Assembly: GCA_018398575.1 (NCBI GenBank) | Contig: JAGTXZ010000005.1 | Location: 2,046,001-2,110,000 of the forward strand | DNA length: 64,000 bases | Reading direction: 5' to 3' | Source of the DNA: Ampelomyces quisqualis | Lineage: Eukaryota > Ascomycota > Dothideomycetes > Pleosporales > Phaeosphaeriaceae | Part shown: one piece after another, positions 11,872 to 22,135 of the stretch | How positions within the stretch are numbered: position 1 is the first letter of the stretch | How the letters are laid out: each line of letters begins with the position of its first letter | The notes under the pieces: model-generated | Database searches by the model: none | What the model saw: the letters and a program-made list of their open reading frames with translations, nothing else | What the model was told of the DNA's origin: nothing | Made by a program: the position numbers and the translations under genes

Positions 11872-14450
11872 GAGTAGCAGGCGAGAGGGCATGGATATAA
11901 GAACGAGGAGCTATGGTGTGTGAAGATGTAGGAACGTGCCATAGAATGACGGTGGGTTACGAGAGGGCGTGGTAGTGGCTGAAGAGAGATGAGAAAGTCT
12001 GGGGTCTGTGATGCTTAGAGCCTGGCTTCGAGAACCACATGAGGTGCATCGAGATATCCCCATGACATGTCCTGTCGTGGCGAAATCATCATGGTCGGAT
12101 TTTACTGGGGCCACGAGCGCCATGGTAATCTACTCATCCAACCAAAGCAGTAGTCAATCTCAGTGCGACAAGGTATTGACTCCAGGAAAACTATCGTACT
12201 CAACATGTATCCGGCTCCTTTCTTGCAGCTCCTTCATGCTTTGGGGTGACTTTGTGGTAGTACCAGAAGAAGTAGAACAATGATATGCCAGGAAAGCCAA
12301 CAGGATGGAGAACGACTATTTCCTCCGCTGTGCAGCATACCAAACGAACCAAACTGGGCGAATGCCTCAAGTTGCATGGGGAAATCGCCACATGAAGGCA
12401 TTTTTGGGCGTCGGCTGTGAGCTGCCCATTTACATAAAGTGGCGATGAAGTTAACGGATACGCGTGCTTGGTTGTGACGTTCAGATGAATCACCTTCCGG
12501 ATCGAGGAACAACGGAAAGAGAGAAAAAGAAATAAGCTTTTCTTTTAGCGTCACGTGCAGACATGCTGCAGCTGGACTCTGGGATAGTCTTGGAATTCTC
12601 GCCGGATGATGAGTCGTTGTACGTGCTTGATGTCGTCCTTGTAGATCCCCACACTGGGATAGATGGGTGCATGTTCAAAATAGAACCGCGATAATGATAT
12701 GTGGGCTTCGCAGGACGCATATTGCATCATCTCGGGCCCTTGTCTCCGATCGGTTCGTACACGGTCATGAATTAGATATGCTAGTCTCATTGAGGCCCCG
12801 GCGGTTCCCGGCAGGCGCTGGGCTGCAGCAACAACGCATGTCGTTGGGCGCTGTACAAGGCGTGAGCCTACCAGTAAGACGTTTGTCAGAGACTGGTTGG
12901 ATCTGGCGAATTGGGCTTATAGCCACAGTGGTAAGATGTCCGTATCAAGGAGGTGCTTAACAAGTTGTGTTGAGAAGATTGCAGCAGTGGAACGCCCCCC
13001 GAGAGCTCGACTTGGATTCGTGTGGTATCCTACCAGACGTGCAGAGAACCTCTTCTTGCTTTTGATGATCAGATGGACACGTATGTACATGCTCTTCGCA
13101 CTCTCCAAGGTCGCCGATCCACCTCATTTGTGGCTTCCGTGACGCCATCACAGCATCATGCGGGTGCTATGGGATATATGAGGGGAAATTTGAGGCATAT
13201 CCGTATATGATGATGTATGCAGTATTCGCGTGGTGCATATGGTCTTACGGCTGCTCCTACCGTCAAGTCAGAAGTTGGAGGGTATCACGAAGACTCAAAG
13301 AGGTCAAACGCTCCATGCAAACGCTTGCGGGGCACTAGACTAGTCACGCGTCAGGCGAACAGCGCACAGGGCAAGGGGCAGGGGAAACAAAGTCCACGTG
13401 GCTTGGCTGGCCCTCCGCCCTCTCCAAACAAAATCTCCCTCGCTCACAACAACAAGGGCCTGGATTTCTCCGCCCCCGCGTATCCGGACTTCATTGAGAA
13501 TCGAGAGGCTCTCGACTTATCAATGTGCAGTTTATCGATAGCCTTTGCGCCCAAGGCTGTTTCCGAAACACTGCAATGCGGGTGGTCCGCAGTAGCCCTG
13601 TCTCCGAAGTCCAGCCCCGGACGGCAGCGAACTGACACGCACCGGTCATTTTCAAACGTAAAAGCAACTGAATATGACAGTTCTGTGATTCGTCGAGTTG
13701 CCAATCTCGGAGAACTAGGCACTGCACGAGGTCCACCCCATGTCTTGGGCCGGGTTGGCATCTGACTTCCAGGCGCTGTCAGGACTCAGAACTTGGACGT
13801 TTGCTCCACCTTACTGCTTCCTGGCGCATACGACCGAAAATCGCAGGGGTGACTGTGCAACGACAAGTTGAATCAACTTAACCGATCTCAGGTCAGGGCT
13901 AATGAGGGTCTGCACTCTGGAGCCTGCTCTGAGGTCCTAGTCGTTTTCGCTTGTATGCGCCAGGAAGCAGTAGGAAATGAAGCAAGGCTGCCCGAGACCA
14001 AAATTTTGGAATCGGGAATGAGGTGCACCACTTTGAAACAGGGTAGATGCTGTGAACATCAAACGGCACTCTCGGATTGGGCGAAATACTCCAGATGAAC
14101 AATCCAACGTCTGAAGCCATTGCTTCGGGGCGTTGGTTAGCCTCCATGTGCCTGACTTAGCGCGCGGATCCCCTCCGTCATCAAGGCACTGGCATCCAGG
14201 AACAGAGTTTGCGGAGAGCGTTGGTAGCGCTGAGCAATCCAAGATCCGCGCAGTACAAATAGCGTGCTTGTTCCCTTCAATTGTTCGCTAGCTCTACTCA
14301 GTCAATCTTTGACCAGCCATTCCTTCACATAGCTCTGGAGCTATTGCCATTCACTGTCTTTTACATTTTCACAACATATACCGATATATTCCCTCTTCAC
14401 GTAACAGCTATCCAAAGCACTGACACCAAACACTTACAACATCAATCATC
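11872..14450. other. Long intergenic region
   Basis: About 2.6 kb with no supportable gene. Open frames on both strands (for example 12,200-12,560 minus and 13,217-13,765 plus) lack family signatures and overlap one another. The right end is the promoter of the AA9-like gene; a TATATACC-like stretch lies near 14,370. Confidence 0.4.
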
Positions 14451-15326
14451 ATGTCCAAGACCTTCCAAACTGGTGCCCTCGTTGCGGCTCTCATAGCCGG
14501 CGTTTACGGCCACACCCTTGTCGACAAGTTCGAGTCAGGTGGCAAAACCTATGAAGGTTTCCGTCAAGGTTCCAAGCAAGACCCAGGCAACCAGTCACCT
14601 GCGTGGTGGACTAACCAGGGCTGGGGCTTGCAACCAGTCCTAGGCGACAAGCTGAACCACCCGGACATCATAGCTCACATGGACGCATCTCCTTCGCCCT
14701 ACACGGCAGAGGCACCTGCCGGAGAGCCCGTCACCTTCACATGGCACCACGAGGGTACTTGCGGAGGTGCCGAGGAGGGCTGGGACTGCTCTCATCACGG
14801 TTGGACCTCGACCTACATGGCGCCTTGTAACGGTGACTGCAAGGACGTTGAGAAGACCAACCTCCAGTTCTTCAAGATCCACGAGTCAGCCCTCATCGAC
14901 TACCGCAACGGCCGCTTCTCTCAAGGAAGCACTCAAGGCCAAGCCGGCTACTGGGGCACAGATGAAATCTTCTACAAGAACGGCAACAAGCAGAGCGTCA
15001 CCATCCCCAAGGACATCCCCAGCGGCAACTACGTTCTCCGCACAGAGGTCGTTTCTATCCACAACAACGGCGATGTCGCGAATAGGCAGTTCTGGCCCCA
15101 GGCCTTCAACGTCAAGGTCACTGGTGGCAACGACAGCGCTCATGTCCCTGCCGGAAAGAAGGGTACACAGCTATATAACGCCGACGACGCCCTCCTCCAG
15201 TATGACCTCTACTGGCACACTGCCGGCGCGACCTTCAAGAACGCTCCTGGTCCTCCGCTGGCCTCTGTCGCATCTGCAGCTTCTGCAAACAAGCCCCGCA
15301 ACCACCCAAGGGACTTTTCTGCTTAG
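14451..15326 (+). CDS. AA9-like secreted protein with altered copper site
   Basis: Intronless, 291 residues. A signal peptide (residues 1-20) ends just before His21, matching the N-terminal copper-binding histidine of AA9 lytic polysaccharide monooxygenases, which oxidatively cut cellulose or hemicellulose. The second brace histidine fits H115/H116 in WDCSHHGWTSTYMAPC. The second-sphere His fits H204 and the conserved Gln fits Q213. Two features depart from the family. The axial tyrosine of the usual QFY motif is Trp215 (NRQFWPQAF). Both cysteines of the conserved disulfide are replaced together, at A75 (DIIAHMD) and A218. There is no carbohydrate-binding module. It may be an AA9 side branch with changed redox behaviour or a non-catalytic copper protein. 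The fold assignment is good; activity is open. Confidence 0.85.
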   Translation: MSKTFQTGALVAALIAGVYGHTLVDKFESGGKTYEGFRQGSKQDPGNQSPAWWTNQGWGLQPVLGDKLNHPDIIAHMDASPSPYTAEAPAGEPVTFTWHHEGTCGGAEEGWDCSHHGWTSTYMAPCNGDCKDVEKTNLQFFKIHESALIDYRNGRFSQGSTQGQAGYWGTDEIFYKNGNKQSVTIPKDIPSGNYVLRTEVVSIHNNGDVANRQFWPQAFNVKVTGGNDSAHVPAGKKGTQLYNADDALLQYDLYWHTAGATFKNAPGPPLASVASAASANKPRNHPRDFSA

Positions 15327-17139
15327 AAATGTCTCGTCTTTCGAAGTTCTAGCGCATGGATTGGGGTTAGGTCGGGATGGGGTTTATGAGGGTTCATGGA
15401 TTTGAGATTCATAAAAAGGGCTACAACTTTTCTACTTCTTCTTCAGTTCTTGCTGGCTTGTAACCAGCTCTTCTTATACATGATACTTTTGCGAGGCTTT
15501 TGTCTTGACAAATCAACGCTTCGTTTCGCTCCCAAATGGGATGCGACAACCACATCGTCCTTCATATCGTTGTCGTGATGCAATAACGTGAACATCGTAT
15601 CTGATTCGCCACAACCTACATCTGTCAACTTTCCATGTTGGCCTCAGGTGGCCTTAGGAAAGCGGGCGCCAAGAAACTCGAGTATTGACAATTTGCCTTA
15701 GGGTTTCTGTAGTCGATTCGGAAGTTGGTCAGGTAATGATTGATGCGGACGGGAGTGTCCGTCGAGGCGCAAAACGTAGCCGATGTGACCGCGGAGCAGA
15801 GACCGGATTACCAAAACCACATGACCTCGGTGTTTCAAGTAGCCATGATGATGGTCGCATCGGAGAAAGTCAAACGATCATGTTTCACGCTTGGAAAGCT
15901 GTCTTACACGAGCGATTGCTCTGAAAACAGCGGACAGTTACTATAAGCATTATCATTGGCTCACATGAAGATGTGCCTACAATCGCAGTCGATCAGTGTG
16001 GGATTAATCCATCGGAATCGACAAGGGTAACGTAGTAGTTGCTGTATAGCATTACGTGTTTTTCCTGCCGCCCCAAATGATGTATCCACGCATCGCGACA
16101 GGATGTGATCAGTGTGCCATGAAGCAAGAGTACCACTGAATAGATCACAGTCCTTCACGATTGAGCTCAAGACTTTGGAATTTACAGAAGAACCCAGTGC
16201 AGTTCAAATTGAAGGGCGCACTGTGATCGAGCAAATGTGCTTTTCACTCTAGCCGTTGGCTTAGGATTACCAGTCGCGAGACCCGAAGAAATGCAATCGC
16301 GCGGTGGCTACCTGCTCAAGAATGCCTTTCGACAACCACCACTCACAGTTTAGACTAGACTGACGACCCCCAAGTATGTTCTGAGGAGGCAAAAGTACAA
16401 AGTGTGGGGCCGAGACGGCACGGCATCAACGGCGCCACGGCTGCTGAGTCAGCGGGCAGTCGTAACTTGGTTAGTTGTCTCGCAAGCTCATCGGCGACCG
16501 CCGACCGTCCTTGCCCCACAAAGGCCAATCTCCAGCTTATCTTCTCGATGCTTCTTTGATCTCCCATACTGACAGCGCATCAGTCTGTATGTTACGGACT
16601 ATTTGACAATGCTGTTGATCAGACCCCGGGGCAGTGTATTTATCGCCAATCTAGTCCGCGTATGGATGAAGCCCCTGTACTGGCCGCAAGCGACAGATAT
16701 CGCCTAGCTGTTGTGTGCATCAAGGTCCAATGTAGCGGGCTGAACAGTCTAGGCTCTCCGTTGGAACATCTGTCCATAAATCACTCATTAAGGCTTCAAA
16801 GAGAGGCAAGTTGCTAGAGGCAAATGTCGCATGCAGCGTGGCACACTCTACAAGACCCAGAAGTTACTAGCTTCAAAGCACATAGTATGATGCGGGACCA
16901 GCGACAGTGCGAGCCGTCTCAAGCTGATAGATATGAATTGTGGCGTATTGTGAGGGTTTCATTTCATCAAGGATCACCAGTCCGTGGTGCATCGATGCCG
17001 TTCGTGGCTTTCAGCCGCGGCTAGGACACCACCTCCTAACCTTGACTTCTGGGACCAGAAGTTCAAGTAAAGAAACATAGTCCTCTGCCTACCGGTACCA
17101 GTTTCCCAGCCTACACCCGAAATTGCCGACTTCGCTCCA
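15327..17139. other. Intergenic region
   Basis: About 1.8 kb without a supportable gene. The first 100-300 bases are probably the 3' untranslated region of the AA9-like gene. The rest has only short overlapping frames without recognisable content. Confidence 0.4.
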
Positions 17140-18115
17140 GTTTACCATGGCTCAGCTTGGATGATATATCAAAAAGCTTCCGCCCTTTGTACAAGAGACC
17201 GAACAAGATGTCGCGCCGCCGCCCGCGCCAACACAGAAACCGATATGATTCTAGGAGAAGCTTGCTTTTTACAATATTGCGGTCCTCTTCTTTGACACCA
17301 TTGCCATATTCGTCGCTCTCGAATTTCTCTTCTTCATTTAGGAACCTCTACACACCGCCGCCAATGCGCCTTCCCCGAGCTTTGGTATAGAATCATTGTG
17401 AAGAAGTAGGCCACCCGTGTCGTTACCTTAGCCTCAGTCCTGATCTGTATTGCGACCGCTGCTTAGTTAGGTGTGTTCGCTGCTATCTTTGCCGCCTTGA
17501 TCCTCGAGCAAGATAGTGGATCTACTAAAGATTTTCCTCTCGTGTCTATAATCTAATGTTAAAAGACTGGCAGTTGTTAAGGTGTAGGCTTGGGTCTGGT
17601 ATTATGCGCCTGGCTGGCAGTATTTGAAACAACGCTAATACTGTTGATCTCGAAAGTCTCTTGGTTTCACCAGTACAATGCCACTTCTCAACGCCACCAG
17701 GGATCTAAACAATAGGGGCAATAAGTTCCCCCACGAAGCCACATTCATAGAACCCGGCGCTTTATTAAAGACACCGTGGACAAAAATAGCCAGGAAAAAT
17801 AGGAGTATTGACTTGGGCCGTTGCTTCACAAACCCTATACCCTGGACGTATGAAGTTGAAGCCACAAGCGATGTGCATGGCGTTGACAGCACAGTCTTTT
17901 GGGACCCAAGCATCAACACGTTCAACACTTCTAGAATTCGGTATGTGTATGGCGCCACGCCGAAGCCGCATATACCATCAGAACAGTATCAATTGCAGAT
18001 GAAGAACAAATTGAAGTGGACGTCTTCGGGAGCCGAAAAGGTCTGGAATACTATCTGGGGTAAACCAATGGAAAGCGTTTGGGGATGCATGCTGCGCTCG
18101 TCTTCACCGCGGTAA
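17140..18115 (+). pseudogene. Decayed relic, probably of a fungal membrane protein
   Basis: Several pieces in different frames look like former coding sequence. Near 17,290-17,330 one frame reads FFDTIAIFVALEFLFFI, a membrane-like segment. Near 17,380-17,565 another frame reads VTLASVLICIATAA, then a stop, then GVFAAIFAALILEQDSGSTK, which resembles fungal multi-pass membrane proteins of unknown function. A third piece, 17,678-18,115, is an open frame with FTNPIPWTYEVEATSD and FWDPSINTFNTSRIRYVYG. Frames change and stops intervene, so this is not an intact gene. It lies immediately left of the hAT element. Family placement is inference from memory and weak. Confidence 0.35.
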
Positions 18116-18352
18116 GAATGTTGTTAACGCGGACTGAACTGTCGCTTCTTGGTAACGCTCGGCAAGCGGTCTCCCAAGTGGTGTCCACACGACTACCACA
18201 GATCGAGAAGTCAAGGGTGCAATAAGGCGAAATGATGTCGGCGATAGTCGGATAAGGCTGGCGAGATCAGTCACGAACGGCCGCGTCGAAGCTACAGCTG
18301 TTCATCAGCGGCACGGGGCAACGTGTAGTACGACTGTAGGAAAGGTCTAGGC

Positions 18353-18371
18353 ACTACATGCAGCGCTGGGA
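18353..18371. repeat. Left target duplication and inverted repeat of hAT element
   Basis: The 8-bp duplication ACTACATG (18353-18360) is followed directly by the 11-bp terminal inverted repeat CAGCGCTGGGA (18361-18371). The identical 8-mer recurs immediately after the right end. Confidence 0.9.
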
Positions 18372-21300
18372 ACCGTAAGTACTACGTTACGGATTAGCCA
18401 ATCAGACTACGTTACTGATCACTTTTGAGTGAACTACTTACGGTAGTAACAATCTAGGTTATAACTACGCTCCGTAGCTGTAGTACTATTGCACGGGCTA
18501 ATTACTGTTGTTGTACAGTTGCTGTTATTAGTTAGGAGTGCTAAGCTGTAAATTGCACTCTAAGATTGCTCGCTTTTAATTGACTCCTTGCACGTGTTTT
18601 TTAAGATCCTTAAGGGAGCTCTTTACTACGCCACGTAGTAGCTAGTTCTTCTGTAGTTATAGAGCTTCTATAGTGTTAGCAGCTAGTAAATTGCAGTTAC
18701 ACGTAATTGTTCTTCTTGCTAAGCTAAAACAGCGCTCACACTCACAGCTTGTGGCTAGAATAGAGAGGAAATCTGTAGCAATCTTAAAGAGGATTAGATA
18801 ATAATTACAGCCTACTTTAAGCTACTACTCTTATAGCTGCTTAAGTAGCTCTATGTCCTTCTTACTAGCTAACGTATAGTTAACTACTAGTGCCTTAAAG
18901 TACTCCTGTAGCTGCTTAACTTAACGCTGCTGCTTGTTTATATTGTTTGTAAGGAGGTAGAGGTTAATAGCTATTATACGCTTGTATAGATTGTTAGAGT
19001 TAATATTATTTTTAGGCTACTTTTAGCGTAATATAGGCAGTAACTGTAAGTTCTGTAAGTTGTAATCTACCTTATTATTAACGTACTTGTAGAACACCTT
19101 CTCTATTAACTTAAGCGCCTTCTTGTACTAATTAGGGTAGTGTTTCTATTGCGTTTAAAACTAGTTGTAGCAGAGTTATAGATAGAGCATAGTAGCTACA
19201 GCGTAATAGCTAACGTTAAGAGCTATAAGCAACCTAATAAAGTAGGTATTAAGCTTCTTATACTCTAATAAGATTGCGGAGCTTATATATAAGCTGTATA
19301 GCTGCTCCCTTGCTTTATTATAATATGCCTACAAAGCTTGCAAATTAGGTAGAGTTTACTAAAGTAATCTAAAGCTACTATAGCTCTTGTTGCTCTCTAG
19401 CTGCTTTGTTATCTTGTGTAGCGCCTGTAAGAAGTCTATAAGCTCCTTAATGTTGTCCTAATCCTCTTCTATAAGCGTGTTAGTAAGCAGGTTGTATTTG
19501 TTGTTGTTGTTAGCGTTATTGTTAGCTTAAAGCTTGCAGATAAAGCAGTTAATATGCTCCCTTAGTTTATAGTAGTAAAGCAGCATAAGGTATACGCTGT
19601 TCTATTAAATACTGCTATCCTAGTAAAGCTGTAGTGTATTAAAGGTAAAGATTAGCTTATTATTAACCTTTTGTTACACTAAATTAAACAGCTTATAACG
19701 CTTATAAGACTTATATACAGCATTTACAAAGTTATAAAGCTATCTTATAACTCTAGGCTATCTCTAAAGCTTAAACTACTTCTTAGGAGTAGTAGTAGTA
19801 AGCTCTACCTTTTAATTACTTACTCCTTCTCTATATATTGTTGCCTTTATAACTAGATTAATTATATAACTAGTATAGTATATACGTTAGTGTTAGGCAA
19901 GGTAGATATTAGGATGTAGGTTTAGGCTGTTAATAAGCGTAAAGTTGTTACTTAACGCGTTATTACCTACAAAGCAGTAGAACTTTTAGAATATCTTGTA
20001 GTAATTAATAGTATTGCGTATAATAACAGCCTAGGCAGCTTTAGTATAGTCTCTAAAGAGGTTGTAGAAGGCAATAAGTATATTACGTTGCTTAAAGTTA
20101 GCATCTAAATACTTGTTAGTTGTTTTAATTTTTCTGCTAGCTAATATTAAAGCTTGCTTAGTCTTAAAGTAATATATTGTACGCAACGCTAGAGCGTACA
20201 ATCTAGCTACCTTTACATAGTTTAGGTAAAGTAGAGTACTAAGGAGTGCACGTACTAATAAAATAAGCTGCAATACTAAGAAAGCTTAGGTAGTTAGACA
20301 ACGTCTATATATTAACGCTAATACTAATCCTACTTCTTCTACTTATTAACATGTCCTTTACTTCGCCTCTCTGCTACTCTAATATCCTTAGAACATACTC
20401 TTGCATAGTCTTGTGTGTATCTAGCAGTGCTATAAGCAGCGCACTTTAATTCTAAGTAAAAAGACCTTAGAAGCCTGCTAAAGTTACATTTGCAAAGCTT
20501 ATATCCTTAGCAATTACTTAATCTACTAGTGCCTCTTAGAGAGCCTTCTCTTACTATAGAGTGTAAGCAGCTATTTTTCCTAATTCTGCTATCTTTGCAG
20601 CTTTAAAGAGTGTTGCAAACTGTAGTTAATAAGGCGTTTTAGGCAGTAAGCTAGTGTTTAGATTAATCTAATAAATCTGCTTTATATGCTTGTGTATATA
20701 ATAAGTACTAGACACTAGTTTAGCGTTATTTAAAGCTTAACTTTAATAGCAGAGCTTACATAGAAACAGCTTTAACTTTAAGCCCTTATTGTTCTTATAC
20801 TTAAGCTTAACTCTATAACGCTATATTATTAAGGGTAGCTGCTTACCTCTTAGCATACTCTTATGCTGTACTTAGTATCCTAACTAATTACCTACTAGCC
20901 TCTTATTGTTAAGCGTTATACAGTTAAAATCTACGTTAAACAACACGCCTAATACCTTATACTTGCTCTTAGGCTGCTACTGTAATTAACGTAGCTAATT
21001 AGATATAATAGAGCTTGTAGAAAGCAAGAGAGATAGTAATAATAAAGAAGAGAGGGCAGCAGCTTTCTAAAGGCGTTGTAATACTGTAGCATAGAAAATA
21101 CTTAGAGTAGATTAACTAGATAACGCTTGTAAGCAAGATATACAGCTTATTTTAATAGTAGAAGTAGTAATAAAGAGGGTGCGTATAGCTGCTGCTATAT
21201 ACCTAGCTACTTAGGCACAGGCTAGTTAGGCCGTATTAATATTTACTAGGCAAAAGCTAACGTTTTGTAACTATAACAGACCTTACAGTAGCCTGCTAGC

Positions 21301-21486
21301 CTACTAGCAATCTTTAAAAATTTGACTGTACTAATTGTAACTACAGCTCTAAAACAGTTACTACTACGCTCCCAAATTGTTACTACTACGGTTACAGACC
21401 CACCTATTCATCCTACGTTACTTACTGCTTAGTCAGCCGTAGACGGTAGCCGTATACCGCAGTAGTACTGCCCACTCCCAGCGCTG
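18361..21486 (-). mobile_element. Full-length RIP-mutated hAT-family DNA transposon
   Basis: The element is 3,126 bp long. It begins CAGCGCTGGGA and ends with the inverted copy TCCCAGCGCTG. It is flanked by an 8-bp target duplication (ACTACATG), the length diagnostic of hAT elements. The subterminal 100-150 bp at both ends are rich in GTAGTA/ACTACG motifs, which may be transposase-binding repeats. The interior is extremely AT-rich, with TA dinucleotides and stop codons in every frame, in sharp contrast to the roughly 50% GC flanks. This is the pattern left by RIP (CpA to TpA changes). The transposase remnant reads on the minus strand. Because duplication and inverted repeats are perfect, the insertion seems not extremely old, or the ends escaped mutation. 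It is surely inactive by itself. Confidence 0.9.
18576..21200 (-). pseudogene. hAT transposase remnant
   Basis: Reading the minus strand from about 18,830 down to 18,576 gives the hAT C-terminal dimerisation domain: FKIATDFLSILATSCECERC, then FSLARRTITCN, LAANTIEAL, a stop, and finally VVKSSLKDLKKHVQGVN with a TAA at 18578-18576. The core motif matches the A-S-x-x-E-R-x-F-S signature of the hAT dimerisation domain. Further upstream only scattered pieces are legible because of stops (mostly TAA/TAG). The 5' limit is a rough estimate. No intact transposase can be read. Confidence 0.75.
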
Positions 21487-21494
21487 ACTACATG
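21476..21494. repeat. Right inverted repeat and target duplication of hAT element
   Basis: TCCCAGCGCTG (21476-21486) is the exact reverse complement of the left end, followed by the second copy of ACTACATG (21487-21494). Confidence 0.9.
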
Positions 21495-22135
21495 CATTGA
21501 GCTACTTGCTCTTGCGAAGCGGGCTCTTGTTTCTTGGAATGAATTCTTTCATTTTGGCAGACCGGATGCTCAACATATCCAAGTAGATCAAAGAATGCTC
21601 CAAAGGGTATAACCACGGCCGACCAATCATACTTCAAGTCAGCCACATACTTTTGAGAGTGGAGGTGAACCAACGTCGCCAGATCGACCTCGCCATGCTT
21701 GCGCATTTTTCACAAAATGATCGGAAACCTTTGCCTAGGAGCGTGTGCGGTAGAGTAAAACTGTGAAAATCGAGTCTATTATGAGAAGAGCTGGTGTGTG
21801 GTACAGGCTCGTTTGAGGTTATCGTAGTGTTGTGAATCAGGGTTTTTGGGACGTTCCATGGTACAATCGGTCTAGGTACCAGACTTTGCTACGAACACGC
21901 CCCGAATTGATAAAACTCTCTACGCAATGTTGGGATCAGAACTATGGATAGAGCTTGTTGTGCAGGTCAACCACAAACATAGTACGGGTTCAGATTTCAT
22001 AAAAGAGAGCCCCCCATGCCCGAACTCTGCTCTCCACATTCTTCTCATCACCTCAGTTTGAATCTGCAGCATTTAGACTCGAAGCATTGTTCTATCTCAC
22101 ACCTTACAGACGTCGACCTACATACCTGAACAAAC
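21495..22135. other. Intergenic region upstream of RING gene
   Basis: Between the transposon and the RING gene. A 72-codon minus-strand open frame (21706-21488) ends inside the target duplication; it has no family signal. The right part (21,990-22,135) has an AT-rich CATAAAAGAG stretch followed by a pyrimidine-rich leader, a plausible core promoter. Confidence 0.4.

Noticed and set aside
12200..12554. Minus-strand frame with a hydrophobic stretch (FPGISLFYFFWYYHK)
   Set aside because: Could be a small membrane protein, but no start, splice partner or family match was found.
13217..13765. Plus-strand open frame of 182 codons
   Set aside because: Composition is uneven, no recognisable motif, and the opposite strand is equally open; not supportable as a gene.
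21488..21706. Minus-strand 72-codon frame ending in the transposon target duplication, considered as a gene cut by the insertion
   Set aside because: Removing the element leaves the same TAG in frame, so the insertion did not create the stop, and there is no family signal.
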